From Isohypsibius dastychi (taxonomy: Eukaryota; Tardigrada; Eutardigrada; Parachela; Isohypsibiidae): a stretch of 31,828 nt of DNA. Positions 1 through 11,499 of this stretch are shown piece after piece. The translations under genes and the position numbers were made by a program. The notes under the pieces were generated by a model. The model was given only the letters and a program-made list of their open reading frames with translations. It ran no database searches and had not been told where the DNA came from. Positions within the stretch are counted from its first letter, which is position 1. Each line of letters opens with the position of its first letter. The stretch spans positions 1 to 31,828 of the forward strand of contig JAQIWT010000144.1 of the NCBI GenBank assembly GCA_034696485.1, written 5' to 3'.

Positions 1-56
1 GACCCGATTGGTTGTTGAACGTTGGCGGTAGCTCCACCCCGCTCCAACCGCCGTGG

Positions 57-64
57 TATATAAA
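57..64 (+). promoter_or_regulatory. TATA box of histone H2B
   Basis: TATATAAA lies 100 nt before the H2B start codon. A transcription start near 85-90 (around TCATTTC) would be at the normal 25-30 nt distance. An inverted CCAAT (ATTGG) at 7-11 is upstream. This compact TATA-type promoter fits a histone gene. Confidence 0.75.
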
Positions 65-131
65 GCTGTTGCCACTCCGCTCATTTCACGTTTCGAGTGT
101 TTTCGAGTGTAGCGTGCAATCTTCGAAGTAA

Positions 132-617
<486 letters not shown>

Positions 618-771
618 ATCTGCTGAACTCGTTGTTTTCCATATATTGTATAGTACGGAGACCTGAAATATCTTTAATTTGTTCAATCAGCCATGTTTTT
701 TTCCAAATTTGTGGCTGTGGAACATCGCAGTATTATCAGCTTTTTGCTTGTCTTGTTTAAAACCATTGTTG

Positions 772-777
772 AATAAA
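772..777 (+). terminator. Poly(A) signal of H2B
   Basis: AATAAA lies 155 nt after the H2B stop. The 3' UTR also holds a 6-bp inverted repeat (CAGCCA 688-693, TGGCTG 712-717) with an 18-nt loop. It does not match the histone mRNA stem-loop. Confidence 0.6.
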
Positions 778-1180
778 GTTGCGAGCTGAATGGTCATTCG
801 ATTTTGCTTCTCGTGGCAGAAATTCCGTAAAACACACGAAAACAAAAATTCGAATACGCTTCGAAGATAAAAGTTCGTAATAAACGTGATCGTCTTTGCC
901 AGACTCACCGAAAGTGACCTGATTTTCGAGGATCGGTACTGCGGGCGGTTATCGAATCAGCGTTGCAGTTGTGATCAACCAAATGGAACAGTCAATCAAC
1001 AGTTAGAACAGCAACAAACGGAATTTCGATTGAAATTTATACAGTTTCAGCAAGATGAGAATGTGAAATTCTTCCTTCGCCGGTTGGATCAGTTTCTTGA
1101 CGTGGCAAGCCAGTTCTTATTGCGATTAAAACATTGGAATCTGGAGTGTTGTCTCCTTGGGACGGTGGAGCTGAACGGTC
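778..1180. other. Spacer between H2B and ALG11
   Basis: No gene seen. Open frames here carry no recognisable domain and do not continue into ALG11. The stretch presumably holds the ALG11 promoter and 5' UTR; I see no TATA box. Confidence 0.5.
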
Positions 1181-3646
1181 ATGGCATCTTTCCTCATAAT
1201 GATCATCGCCACGTTGTCGATTTTTCTCATGTCCATGGTTGCTGCGTTTGTGGTTCGATGTCGTTGGCATCCAAGAACATCGGACAAGAAATTGAAAAGG
1301 TTATCGAATGAACATTTTGAAATTTCTTTGGAGTCGATCGAATTGGCTACAAATGCTTCAAAAGTGCGTCGGAGGTGATTGTGAGAAAATTGGTTTATTT
1401 TTGTTGTTTCAGCTTCTCTGTTGCGTTCTTCCATCCTTATTGTATGGCCGGTGGTGGAGGAGAACGAGTTTTATGGGCAGCATTAACCAGTTTATTCGGC
1501 AGGTGATACAAATTTCGTCCGTTCGCTTTTTGAATCTGGACTTTTTAACCATTTTCTTGTTTAGATATCCAAAAGTCAACTACGTGATATATACCGGCGA
1601 TACTGCAGAAAAAACCTCGGATTTTAGAAACCATGTATTGGAACGTTTCAAGATCAAAATCCCGTCGGAAATGCAAGTTGAATTCATCCATTTGAAATCG
1701 AGGACTCTTCTGGAAGCTCGTCATTATCCGTCTCTGACGATGATCGGACAAAGTCTCGGCTCTGTAATTGTTGGATTGGAGGCATTATGGAAACTTCGTC
1801 CCGATGTTTTCATTGATACCATGGGTAACGTAGAGCGACCATAGAAAGATGCGACCAGTTGATATGGAAATTATTTCGCGGGTTATTTTTGCTTTGATTT
1901 CCGGTTGAACTATTTTATCCGGATTTTGAACTTTGCTTAGAATTTTCGTGCCTTGAAAAGCGATCCCAGTTTTGAGAGGTGTGCTTACTGTAAAGTGCAC
2001 TTGGACTTCAGCCTTGGACTCCCAATCGAAATTATATTTCCTATTATCCGCGAAAACAAAATTTTCATCTTGAAAAATCGGATCAGTAGTTTTCCTATAT
2101 ATTTGTTGATAAAGTCGAATTTCAAACTTTCGCAGTTGTTCTTGTTTTCATTCTTTTACCTACGCATTTTATTGAAAATCATCACACATTAGGATGAATC
2201 TAATTTTGTTTGTTAAAAGTTGTTTTCTTTTTCCAGGTTGCGCTTTCACATTCCCAGTCTTTCATCTCATCGGCGGAAGTCAAGTGGCTGCATACGTTCA
2301 CTACCCTACCATCAGCACAGATATGCTGACTAACGTGCGCGACCGGAAGTCATCCTACAACAACGCATCCATTGTTTCCCGAAGCGCACTTCTCAGCTCC
2401 ATCAAAATTATTTATTACAACATATTCGCATTCCTCTACGGTTTGGCTGGGAAATGTTGCGAAATTACCATGGTGAACTCCAGTTGGACTTCCGGTCATA
2501 TCCAGGAAATCTGGAAAAACGAATTTTCTGTGATTGTGTTTCCTCCTTGCAACGTCACAGAGTTCCTGAATCTCCCACTCGTAAAGGATGATTTGAAACC
2601 ACATATCTCGATTGTCTCAATTGGGCAATTCAGACCGGAAAAAGACCATGCGTTGCAGATTCGGACACTTCCGGTACTTTTGAAGATCTTGCCGGATGAT
2701 GTCGGGAAGAAAATTCGGCTGGATTTTGTGGGAAGTTGTCGAAATGCGGAAGATGAAGCCAGGGTGGAATCGCTGAGGAATTTGGCAGCGGAGTTGGGCG
2801 TGAAAGGGATTGTGAATTTTCATCTGAATGCACCGTTTCCGGAATTGCTGAAAGTCTGCCAGAATGGAACGATTGCAATCCATACCATGTGGAATGAACA
2901 TTTTGGAATCGGTAAGAGGCCGCATGAGTTTAATCTGTATTTCGAAGCATATGCTTTGCTTCACTTCTTCGCAACGCATTATTCGCACAACTGTTATCTG
3001 TTTCATCTGCAAAGAAATTTCGTAGATGAGAGGTTTATCTGAACGCTGCGAATTCTGAGTAATGTTACCATACTATACTGAAATGTTCACTTCAAGTTTG
3101 GAGTAAGGTTATTACGGTAGATCTTCTGCAACATTCACGCTCTGTTTTTCCTTATATTTTCAACACATCATTTGAATGAATACAGTTCTTGAATTATATC
3201 AAAAATGCTTTCACACACGTTTAGTGGATAAAAGTTCTCGAAGCATGTATGGTAATGAGAAATAAGTCAAAAAAGACTTTATCTGTGTTTTTAGAACTAC
3301 CGTTTTTTAGCTGCTTATTTCGGTTTAAAGTTGTTTTATTTCTTGTTCTATTCTAGGTGTTGTGGAAGGAATGGCAGCCGGCCTGATAACCGTCGCCCAT
3401 AATTCCGGCGGGCCGAAACTCGATATTGTTGTGAACTGGGACGATGGGAAAACCGGATACCTCGCTGAAAACGAGCAGCAATACGCCGATGCTATCAAGG
3501 AAATTATTTTATCTACCGACTTCGAAAAAGATGCCATTCGGAAAAGAGCCAGACTCTCCGTTGCTCGCTTCACGGACGAAAACTTCAGGGAGAAATTCGC
3601 CAGATGTCTAGAACCGCTTATGAGTTTATCGAAAAGGAGACACTAA
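1181..3646 (+). CDS. ALG11: GDP-Man:Man3GlcNAc2-PP-dolichol alpha-1,2-mannosyltransferase
   Basis: Adds the fourth and fifth mannoses to the lipid-linked oligosaccharide on the cytosolic face of the ER, the precursor for N-glycosylation. Exons 1181-1374, 1413-1502, 1565-1824, 2237-2911 and 3357-3646 join in frame to 502 aa (human ALG11 is 492). Residues 1-25 are an N-terminal membrane anchor. Seen downstream: [19 protein letters not shown] (donor-binding Gly loop), [38 protein letters not shown], and the GT4 signature [11 protein letters not shown] joined across intron 4 to VVEGMAAG...[13 protein letters not shown]. All splice sites are GT-AG. The first intron is only 38 nt. The ATG at 1181 opens directly into the membrane anchor. 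Confidence 0.97.
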
Positions 3647-4237
3647 TCTGTCTTATTTTGTTTGGTTCCTACGTTTTTCTGAATTTTTGCGATTGACTCC
3701 AAATAGATTGTCTCACAGATTTTAGATTCTTGGAGCTCCTTACACTGGCTTGGTATCCTGTTTTATAGCGGGACTTTGAAGAAAAGAAATTCCTCAATTT
3801 TTTGGTTGTTGAAAGAATTACTGAATTATTTGAATTGGGTCGAACGCGCCAAGAACCGAAATGAGGAGAAAAACCATGTGAACTGTGAATATTTCCGGCG
3901 ATCTGCAGTGTTACCATGCAGCTTAGCAGACCAGGTTACCGTGCTGCCCCTTCTAGTTACCATCTCGTGGTAGCGACGAGTTTCATCGATTTTTGTTGGC
4001 ATTTGAACATTTCAGCTTTTTGAACTTGATTGCCAAGTTTCAACAGGTTCTTTGCTCCCGTTTATCGTACTCATCTGAATTCGACAATTTTGGAATATCT
4101 TGAATGATTATTGATTGCATCCGCTGCGGAATTTGTTCAAGAAAGAATCTGAGCCGTTCGTGAGCCAACATGGATTCGTGACGCAATAGGCTCATTATTT
4201 ATTTTCCATTTTCCTGCATAATTCTCCAACCCGGAAA
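3647..4237. other. Spacer between ALG11 and TMEM161
   Basis: About 590 nt without a supported gene. The short open frames present start at non-ATG codons or show no domain. It should hold the ALG11 3' UTR (no clean AATAAA seen) and the TMEM161 promoter, which has no obvious TATA box. A TTCCGG word occurs near 3893. Confidence 0.5.
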
Positions 4238-6523
4238 ATGGCGCTGATCAGCATATCATTTGCAATAAGCCTGCTGACTTATAATCTCCTCCAGAAGCTC
4301 AAAATCTACGACAAGTTAGCGCTGTGGACCCTGGAAAAATTCCTTTTCTACCTTCCGCCTTCCAAAGATTCTTTGAGGAATGCAGCTGGCGTCGCCAAAG
4401 GAAGAACCAAGGACGGCAATAAGAAACACCGGAGACAAGATGGTTATGTGGAAAACGATTCGTTCTTCGTGCCAAATACAGTGGATGTCGACCTGATCAA
4501 GCAGCCTCTTCAACCAGACGTCCTTTCGGCTCTTCGTTTTTACCACGATTATAAGTGGGTTCTCAACGTGTTTCTCACCGCTGCTGTATCATATCTCATC
4601 ACTGAATTATATTACTACACCAAAGACGTGGTAGTTGGAGGTGAGAAATTACAATTTGGACGACTTCCGGTTGGAAGAGCTCATTGACGTTTTGTTGTGT
4701 TTTTCCAGCTCGACCAAATAGCACGCGTCAAGTCGAGACGAATTTCAGCCTTCTGTGGTGTATTGTGTCGACGTTTCTATCGTTATTCGTCCTGGGAAGA
4801 CTGCTACAGATGTATTTTGGAGTGGAAGGGAAAGCGGAGTTCTTGACTTCCGCCATGGTTGGAGTTGCTGGTGGAATCGCCTCGATGGGTGTTCTGACGT
4901 TCAGCAAAACGGCGTTTGATTTTAGCATCAGGGATGCGCATAAAAATTTCACGGAACAGTTGTTGAAGATCCCGGCCATCACGGAATTCGCGCGGACTGT
5001 CAACTTTTCCCTGTTTGGATTCGGGTAAACAACGTTTTTGAAAATCTAGGTTTCGAATTTTTTTAAATTTGAGCGAACTGTTCGAAGCAGTATGATCTGA
5101 TTTGAGAACAACCAAATCATCACAAATTTTCGCCGAGCATTTTTTTTCTTCGAGTGTTTTTTTCACTTTGGACCTTTGCAGTTTTTGTTTTTGTAGATTG
5201 TTGACCGGAGGACTGTCCGGAATCGTGACGGCGCTGATGATTTTCCCAGCAATAAGATTCGGTAAAATGTACCGAGATGCCCGAGATTTGGCCGTTCAAG
5301 AACACCGACAGCTCAGTGTCGTCCATTATGCATGCAGTTTTGGATTGCCGACTATTATTGGGGTTTTGTGGATGCCGGCCATCCGTGAATCATTCTGGAC
5401 GGAAAATAACTGTAAGTTGGATTGTTGGAAGCGAGTTAACGAAGATGCCCAGTATTAGCGAAGGTTATCAAGACCATTACATATCTCTGCCTGTAGTAAT
5501 TTCCGTAGTGAAATGGCTCGCCACTTCATTCGCCGTATCGAGGTCGAGGTGCATCCATGCGTAGTGAACCAAATGTATCTAACATTATTTATCCTTTTGT
5601 ATATTCTAATGGGAAACGAGTCTTAAATTTCAGCGTTTGTGAAAATGTCTGTTTTTTCAGATTTTGTTCCAGGTTTTTCCAGCATTAAAAAAACTTGATT
5701 TTTTGTATTCTTCGTTATCTGCGATCATCTTTTTGTTTTTGTTTACTATTTGAAACTCGGTAAGAAATAAGTTGGAAATACCGTGTGAATCCAGATATAA
5801 ATGATGCCTGGTAACTATTTATAGAATTTCTTAACAAATAAAGCGAAGTTTTTTCCACAATTTCACCTCAAGTACTTCGTTTTTCGTGTCTTCTTTTTGA
5901 ATTTTTGCCCCCCTTTTTCAACTTTTTCGGTTTTCTGGATCTATCTGCCGTGTTGTTCTTTTTCACAAACTTCCGGTTTTGGTTCGATCTTCCATATTTC
6001 CGGCTTCTAACATTGTGACTGTATTGCAGATATCTCTTTCGACAACGCCCGCACATTATTCATCCTCATCGCCATGCTAGTTCGGTTCTCCACTTTTCAC
6101 GACTTTCTCCAAGCCTACCTCGATCTCCCCCGCAAAAAGCTCAAGGCCCTCCAAAAAGAGCCCGGAAAATCCGACGCTGGCCAAGTCCAGCAACTTCTTG
6201 CCGCTCCAACGAAATACACCTGCATTGTCGCTCTACAATACATGGCCCCCATCATAATCGTCACTCTCCTATGTTTCTTGTACACCAGCGCCGATTTGGA
6301 ATCATTCTTCCCGGTTCGTGGGAATTGGTCGTATAATAAAGTATTCGAATGGATGGGACTTCCGCCGGATTACACCAACACCGTTTTCGAGATCCACAAT
6401 GCGGTCTGGTCGTTATTTACGGGAGCACTCCTGAAGGCGCTGTTTGGATATTTGATTTGGTGGATCATCGTGGTGCACTTTGCCTTCTCGCTTTATGCGT
6501 TTTATTTCATGACTGATGTTTGA
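4238..6523 (+). CDS. TMEM161: Transmembrane protein 161
   Basis: Conserved metazoan multipass membrane protein. Vertebrates have the A and B paralogues, and B is linked to cardiac rhythm and neurodevelopment; the molecular role is not settled. Exons 4238-4640, 4709-5024, 5197-5411 and 6030-6523 join in frame to 475 aa (family about 480). Family features seen: N-terminal MALISISF membrane segment followed by a short basic linker, the WVLNVFLTAAVSYLITELYY helix, several mid-protein hydrophobic segments, FPAIRFGKMYRDARDLA in place of the human FPGLRLAQMHLDALNLA, then QAYLDLPRKKL and CIVALQYMAP near the C-terminus. Introns are 68, 172 and 618 nt, all GT-AG. A single copy here cannot be assigned to A or B. 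Confidence 0.96.
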
Positions 6524-6747
6524 GTTCTTGTGTTTTTTTGGATGGATGACCTTTTCACCACAGCTGCTGCGATCTGATGCCTCATACCTGGTTTGCTCAC
6601 CTACACGCGAATTCTACACTGTTTCCGACCCCACCCCACCTCGGACCCCCGGTTGATTGTTTTGTTTTGGTTTGGTGGTTGTGGGCTGAAATGAAATGTG
6701 TGGACCGTTTTTTTTATTTGTACAAAGTTAAATTTGTTTGTATGTGA

Positions 6748-6753
6748 AATAAA
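6748..6753 (+). terminator. Poly(A) signal of TMEM161
   Basis: AATAAA lies about 225 nt after the TMEM161 stop, the first good signal on that strand. Confidence 0.6.
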
Positions 6754-6827
6754 CACTATTTTATGTATTTGACCTTCCCAAAAATAATTCCGCGATTATG
6801 TTGCAGTTTTCTTTAAATCCACTATTT

Positions 6828-7074
6828 TTTCGTGTTTCTAAAATTCGTTCGGAGTTGAAAAGCTCGAGTTATTTATTTATTAAATAGATTTAATTCATTA
6901 ATAAATTTGTTGTTAAAGAACTCGAAGTGAAAATATGTTTCAACTTATTTCGTGTTTTTAAAATCCGTTAGAAGTTATAAGAAACTGAAAAACTTGAGTT
7001 TATTGTTTGTTTGTTAAATAGATCTAATTTATTGTTAAATCAATTATCAAAGAAAGAGCTGAAGTGAAATTATG
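6828..7074 (+). repeat. Imperfect tandem direct repeat, two copies
   Basis: Copy 1 is about 6828-6937 and copy 2 about 6948-7074. Both run TTTCGTGTTT(C/T)TAAAAT(T/C)CGTT, then a CTCGAGTT/CTTGAGTT word, a TTAAATAGAT(T/C)TAATT stretch, a TTGTTAAA-type stretch, and end GAAGTGAAA(A/T)TATG. AT-rich, no coding potential. It looks like a local duplication with later indels. Confidence 0.7.
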
Positions 7075-7506
7075 GTTTTATCCACAAACGATTCATATTT
7101 TTGGAATCAGTTGATCATCCGATTGGGGGAAAGAGCGTCCAGCGCACTTGAAATCAAAATGAACACAAGCTTCTTAGCTGGATTGAGATTATGGAGATAC
7201 TCAAGACCATGGCCATGAAAGATGTTTTTTTACACAAGATGAAAGAAGGAGTGCCAGTTTCAAAAATAGAAAAAAATTTGACGTGCGAAATGAGCGCGGC
7301 GCCATGTCGCGTTTTTCCATCGCAGTTATTGCGATTACGTCGTTCGTTCTTGACTTGAGAGAGCATATATTTAGAGAGACTGAACATCCGGCGGAAGTAA
7401 GGTCACGTTCCGTGTTCGTGATTGAAAAATTAGTGGGAATTTCTTTGAGCGGAAGTGATTTTTTTTAGACTCCCATTCCGCGTTTTTGGAGTTGAATAGA
7501 ATAATT
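7075..7506. other. Spacer between TMEM161 repeats and ABRA-like gene
   Basis: No gene supported. It should contain the 3' UTR of the ABRA-like gene on the minus strand. A plus-strand frame at 7283-7468 lacks any recognisable domain. Confidence 0.4.
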
Positions 7507-8834
7507 TCAGGTTTTGTGGATAAGTTCAAGGCCAGATTTGTTGAGCGTGATTTTGACGTGATCATCCCGGCGTTGGAAGAGCATTTCTCCCTCGAAAGAC
7601 ACATATCCGTGCTTGCGGGCGCGCATTAATAAGCCGACTAGTTTATCCGATATCCGGTTGTAGTATTCAAATAACGGTCCGAATTTGACGAAACATTCAG
7701 GCCTGAAAATAAAAGAATTCGTTACTACTTTGATTTTTTACCGGGACAATTTCTGGAAGCAAGATTCGCCTGTAGAAATTAGATGCTACTTAGATGGCAA
7801 TATATGTAAGCTAACATATAATAATTTAAATAACAGCACATCAAAGTCAGCATTATAATACATGGTGTGGTTGTGGGAGAAAAACTTGATTTTTTTTTGA
7901 TTAAATTTAGCTTCAGAGTGTTTAAAATGGTTATCGTTTAGCAAGATACCTTTTGGTTTTTCTGCAAATGCAGATTACATTTTCCGCTGATTTTAAATAA
8001 TCTTTTTTAATTTTTAAACAATGGTAAATAATGTTTTGTTAAATAATTGGGAGTTGTCTGCGTTATTGAGAATTTTGTCGGTGCGTTTCCAATTCAAGTC
8101 ACAAAATATTAAGTTTTTTTTATCGTAAGTAATATCTAACGAGATGAATTTGCTAACCGAATCTTAGTATGGAACGTATCGAATTTGAAATTGAATCTGA
8201 ATTATCGAATTTAAGTTACGGTATTTTGGTGATTTATTTGTTATCAATCACCTGGTTGATCACCGATTGACAAGATTGTTTGTAGCTATACGGAAAACAG
8301 TCAAGATGAGCAGTTCATTTCGCACGTCTTTGTTTCAACAACTCGAGCAATTTATAACATTACAATAAACTTCAAGATTTTTCAAATTCTAACTTTTAAA
8401 ATTTAGAAAACTAAATTTCATAAGGAAAAAAGTTCTCAGGAATAAATTTTTTTGAATTCATGAATAATATTAATGTTTCAATATAATGTCTGAATCAAAA
8501 CATACCCTGGTACGTTGGGGTCATTCAGCGCGATATCATACATAATCTGACAAAGCTGCTCAATCTCCTTTTTAATATGCTCCGACGCCTGCTTGCCCCT
8601 TTGTTCCGTGACACTTCCGGCCAGAGGTTTCCCGTAACTTGGGTCATTTTTATCAATCTTCTTCTTCACAACTCCCCCAACGTCCGAAAATGGATTTTCC
8701 AGCTGTTTATCCGAATGCTCCTTGCACATTTTGTTGAAAATGGCCATCCGGTCTTTGGCGGAAACGGCGACTTCCCGGGATCTCCTCCGCGTCATAATCC
8801 GCTCCATGATTTCATCCGTTTTAGCAGAAGTCAT
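7507..8834 (-). CDS. ABRA: Actin-binding Rho-activating protein (STARS) with Costars domain
   Basis: In vertebrates ABRA/STARS binds F-actin and promotes Rho-dependent MRTF/SRF signalling in muscle; the C-terminal Costars domain is the actin-binding part. Minus-strand exons 8834-8506 and 7702-7507 join in frame to 174 aa. Seen: LENPFS, DPSYGKPLAGSVTEQRGKQA and EHIKKEIEQLC, which line up with the human segment before the domain. Then FGPLFEYYNRISDKLVGLL, RARKHGYVSFEGEML and RRDDHVKITL, the Costars core. It is much shorter than human ABRA (381 aa) because the long N-terminal extension is absent, but longer than the bare-domain ABRACL (81 aa). The 803-nt intron interrupts the protein just before the domain core. 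I am sure of the family; equivalence to vertebrate ABRA in function is inference. Confidence 0.9.
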
Positions 8835-9116
8835 TTTTCAAAAATTAACCCAAGAAGAAAAAAACAGCCGGAAGTTGGAACTGCGAAGATATGATTATTT
8901 CCGGCGCAGATGAATTTTTCGAGTTTTTCTTCAGTGGATGACGTCACGATGGACATGTGGATTCCTTCCTCCTTGGTTTTTCGTATTGAGAATTTTGGCA
9001 GAGCCTGAATTTGCGGCGCATCGATCTTGTTTGCTTTGCGAATTATTTTTCGACTTTTTGACTTGACAGCCTACGATTTGCAATCGAGACGTGCTGATTC
9101 GCGTTTTTTCTTCTTC

Positions 9117-9600
9117 GGCCTTCTTCATTCTGCAGCCCCCAATGCTCTATTTTTGGATCGGGAAATCTTGATTATTTGCTCTGATTCACTTCTCTGACTT
9201 TTTCAGCTCGCGCGCTTCTTTTTTTTTGTTTTATTTTAATGACGGATCTGGTTGGACAGCAATGACTAATTTTGTTGTGTTTTTTGAGTGGTTGATTTAC
9301 CTTATATTTTTGTAAGCGGTTTAGCATAAGTGAATGAATGACAACTGATTGAATAATTCATGCGCTTGCTCGCTCAAAATAAAACAGAGTAAAGTCATCG
9401 AATTTAAATGATGTTTTGTCAGCACGCCGATGACTATTGTATATCTGCCGCACAAATCTTTCTTTTTTGCTTTCAAACAAAATGTACATACTTTGATGTT
9501 TGTGTCGAAAAACAAAAAATTTAACCAGAAAAGTAAATGTAACAAAAACAACGCGTAACATCAAAGCTCAGCTTCCACCTGTTTTTGTTAATCATTTCCG
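9117..9600. repeat. Segmental duplication, copy 1 (Ly6 upstream block)
   Basis: 9117-9460 aligns by eye with 14101-14440: the same CTTCTTCATTCTGC start, an identical stretch of about 45 nt covering CTTGATTATTTGCTCTGATT and CACTTCTCTGACTTTTTCAG, then TCATCGAATTTAAAT and GCCGCACAA(A/G)TCTT. The last 80 nt also resemble 11440-11510 (GTAACAA...ACGCGT...AAAGCT...CACC). These blocks precede Ly6 genes and appear to have been copied with them. No coding potential. Confidence 0.7.
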
Positions 9601-10134
9601 TTTTGGTTTTCTGTTTTTTTCGGGTCATGACTTTTAGGTCAATCGGTTCTTCATCCTGGGAAATTTAAAATTAGAACTGCATTCTAATAAAAATATCCCA
9701 TAATCAAGAAGGGTTGTTCAAGACTGACAACTGACATGATCACAAAGAAGCACTGATGCGTTTTGGTTGAATTCAAATATGCCAGATACAGTATAGCGGA
9801 GAAACCACGAGAGGAATGAGAACTCTCGTCTACCGCGAAGTTAGTTCACAAGGCGCAAAACCTTTGTGGAATTTGCTATACAGTAATGCGGTAAGCCTGA
9901 ATTCTGTCAGAAGTCTTGCTTCGTTCAAACACATTTGAACAATCCGCACACCTGCTCCAAAGTTTTATACAATTCTTGCTCCTTCGCACAGACCAAGTAC
10001 ATATGTTTTCTTTGGTGATTTTCGTTTCGATTCCCTTGGTGTTGTACGCATGGTTACGATGTACTGTGCAGATCGATTGGTAGTTGGTACAATGCATGGG
10101 TTTTAGAATCAGTTTTGGCTCATCGAGATAGTAC
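9601..10134. other. Upstream region of Ly6-like gene 1
   Basis: No separate gene seen. Near 10050-10134 it resembles the region ahead of Ly6-like gene 3 (GGTTAC(G/A)(A/T)TGTACTGT), so the promoter-proximal DNA is part of the duplicated unit. Confidence 0.45.
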
Positions 10135-10168
10135 GGAGCGTTCTGCAGTTGCACTTGATTTAACGGGG
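10135..10168 (+). promoter_or_regulatory. Shared Ly6-cluster upstream element, copy 1
   Basis: GGAGCGTTCTGCA followed by a T-rich gap and TTTAACGGG, 48 nt (from GCGTT) before the ATG. The same arrangement precedes the other two Ly6-like genes at 42 and 47 nt. It may be a promoter/initiator element or conserved 5' UTR. Confidence 0.45.
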
Positions 10169-10185
10169 ATCAATCGAAAATCAAA

Positions 10186-10623
10186 ATGGCGTCTGTTCTT
10201 GCTGCGGTTATCCTGTTTAGTCTCCTTATGAAAGGTGCCGTAGTTACCTCAGCCGGGTTCGATTGAAACGTCACCATTTTTCTGTTAGGAACCCAAGGAC
10301 TGAAGTGCTACTCTTGTCTGGCGTGTGACAAAACCACTACAGAAATAGCGTGTGATCCTATTCACACTGCCTGCACTAAAAATGGAGGAACTGGAGGTGT
10401 TGTTAAGTCTTGTCTGACCCATTGAGACAAACCTAAGTTTGTCTTCGATTTCGTAGCCTTTACCCGAGGCTGTGGCGCTGGTGTAAAAGACACCTGTGTG
10501 GTTGTGGGACCCGCCGCGAGTTGCAGCTGCAGCACTGACCTGTGCAACGGGTCCCCATTCAAATCATGGACCACATCCGTTGCTGCTTCCACGCTGATCA
10601 TGCTGGGTCTGTGCAGAATCTAA
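10186..10623 (+). CDS. Ly6/uPAR-type three-finger protein 1
   Basis: Small secreted or GPI-anchored extracellular protein of the Ly6/uPAR fold. Exons 10186-10234, 10289-10396 and 10457-10623 (all introns phase 1, 54 and 60 nt) join to 107 aa. Residues 1-20 are a signal peptide (MASVLAAVILFSLLMKGTQG). The mature part opens with LKCYSC and ends its domain with CSTDLCNG, the LCN hallmark of the family, with 10 cysteines in between as in canonical Ly6 domains. After it comes a small-residue stretch and a hydrophobic C-terminus (VAASTLIMLGLCRI), compatible with a GPI-attachment signal. Members act as receptor modulators, junction components or binding proteins; the partner here is unknown. It is the first of three tandem relatives and has no broken codons. 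Confidence 0.88.
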
Positions 10624-10829
10624 TCTCCTCGGATGCTGCGTTTTTCTCCAGGCTTGCGGTGCTTGGTAGCAGCTAATGGGATGGGAGCAACGGTTTCTAC
10701 AATACATGTTCTAAATCACGTTCTCTTAAACCATGTTCTTTACTGACCACACATGAATGTAACGCTGTAAACACCAGATTTCTCGATTGATGGTCTTCCG
10801 CATTGCTAACAGAAACGAAGTTGAGCGCT

Positions 10830-10835
10830 AATAAA
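10830..10835 (+). terminator. Poly(A) signal of Ly6-like gene 1
   Basis: AATAAA about 207 nt after the stop. The surrounding TAATAAACCT is shared with Ly6-like gene 3. Confidence 0.6.
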
Positions 10836-10854
10836 CCTGAGTTTGATTGGATCA

Positions 10855-10990
10855 TCAGTTACCAATAAAAACAATTTTGCCGACTATATCTTCGAGAAGT
10901 CTGGGCAGGGTTCCTGGCACGATTTCTCGACTTCTCAAATACGGAGTCAAATGATTTACTTGTCACGTTGAACTCAGATAAGCTCCATTT
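10855..10990. repeat. Segmental duplication behind Ly6-like gene 1
   Basis: Aligns with 15620-15785: ACCAA(A)TAAAAA(A)CAAT, TATATCTTCGAGAAGT, then GATTTCTCGACTTCTCAAAT and GAGTCAAATGA are shared. GAGAAGT and ACTTCTC form a small inverted repeat. This shows the duplicated unit extends beyond the transcript end. Confidence 0.65.
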
Positions 10991-11490
10991 CTCACAGATA
11001 GGATCTCGAAAAATATTTTCTCTGCTATATTTTCTATTAATATTTTCTCGCTGATCTTGCCTTTTTGGCCTCGCTGATTTTTGTTTCTGGGAATAATATA
11101 GTATTGAAAATGGTACGAAATGGTGATGAATGATACAATAAATCAAGAACGATTACCGCGACCATGCCCTCGGGATCGACTAGAAAATGTATGGAAACCA
11201 CCTCACTCAAAACAAGCTTACAGCCCGGACGAACGCGCGAAATGGACGGGTTCTGGACATGACAAAGGAGAGTACGCGGCTATGAAAGTGTCATGAACGT
11301 GTTTGTGACAAAGTCAAGACCGCCAGGAACATAAAAAAGGATGGTCTGGAGACGGGTCTGAGGATGCAAGAATATACGTTCTCTAGTCTAGACTATCCTT
11401 CAACTCGGTCTTTCATCTTCGTTTTTGATTAGGTATAAACTTCAATAACAAGAAAATGTAACAAGGAAAACGCGTGATACAAAAGCTTAA
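10991..11490. other. Spacer, Ly6-like gene 1 to astacin relic
   Basis: I see no supported gene. Around 11440-11510 it resembles the end of the 9117-9600 block, so part of the Ly6 upstream unit is present again here. Confidence 0.4.
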
Positions 11491-11499
11491 CTTTCACCC

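Noticed and set aside
886-1311. 141-aa plus-strand open frame before ALG11
   Set aside because: It overlaps ALG11 exon 1 in another frame, lacks a domain and does not splice into anything recognised.
10248-10266. GGGTTCGATT, resembling a tRNA T-loop
   Set aside because: No D-arm, anticodon arm or acceptor stem around it; it lies in intron 1 of Ly6-like gene 1.
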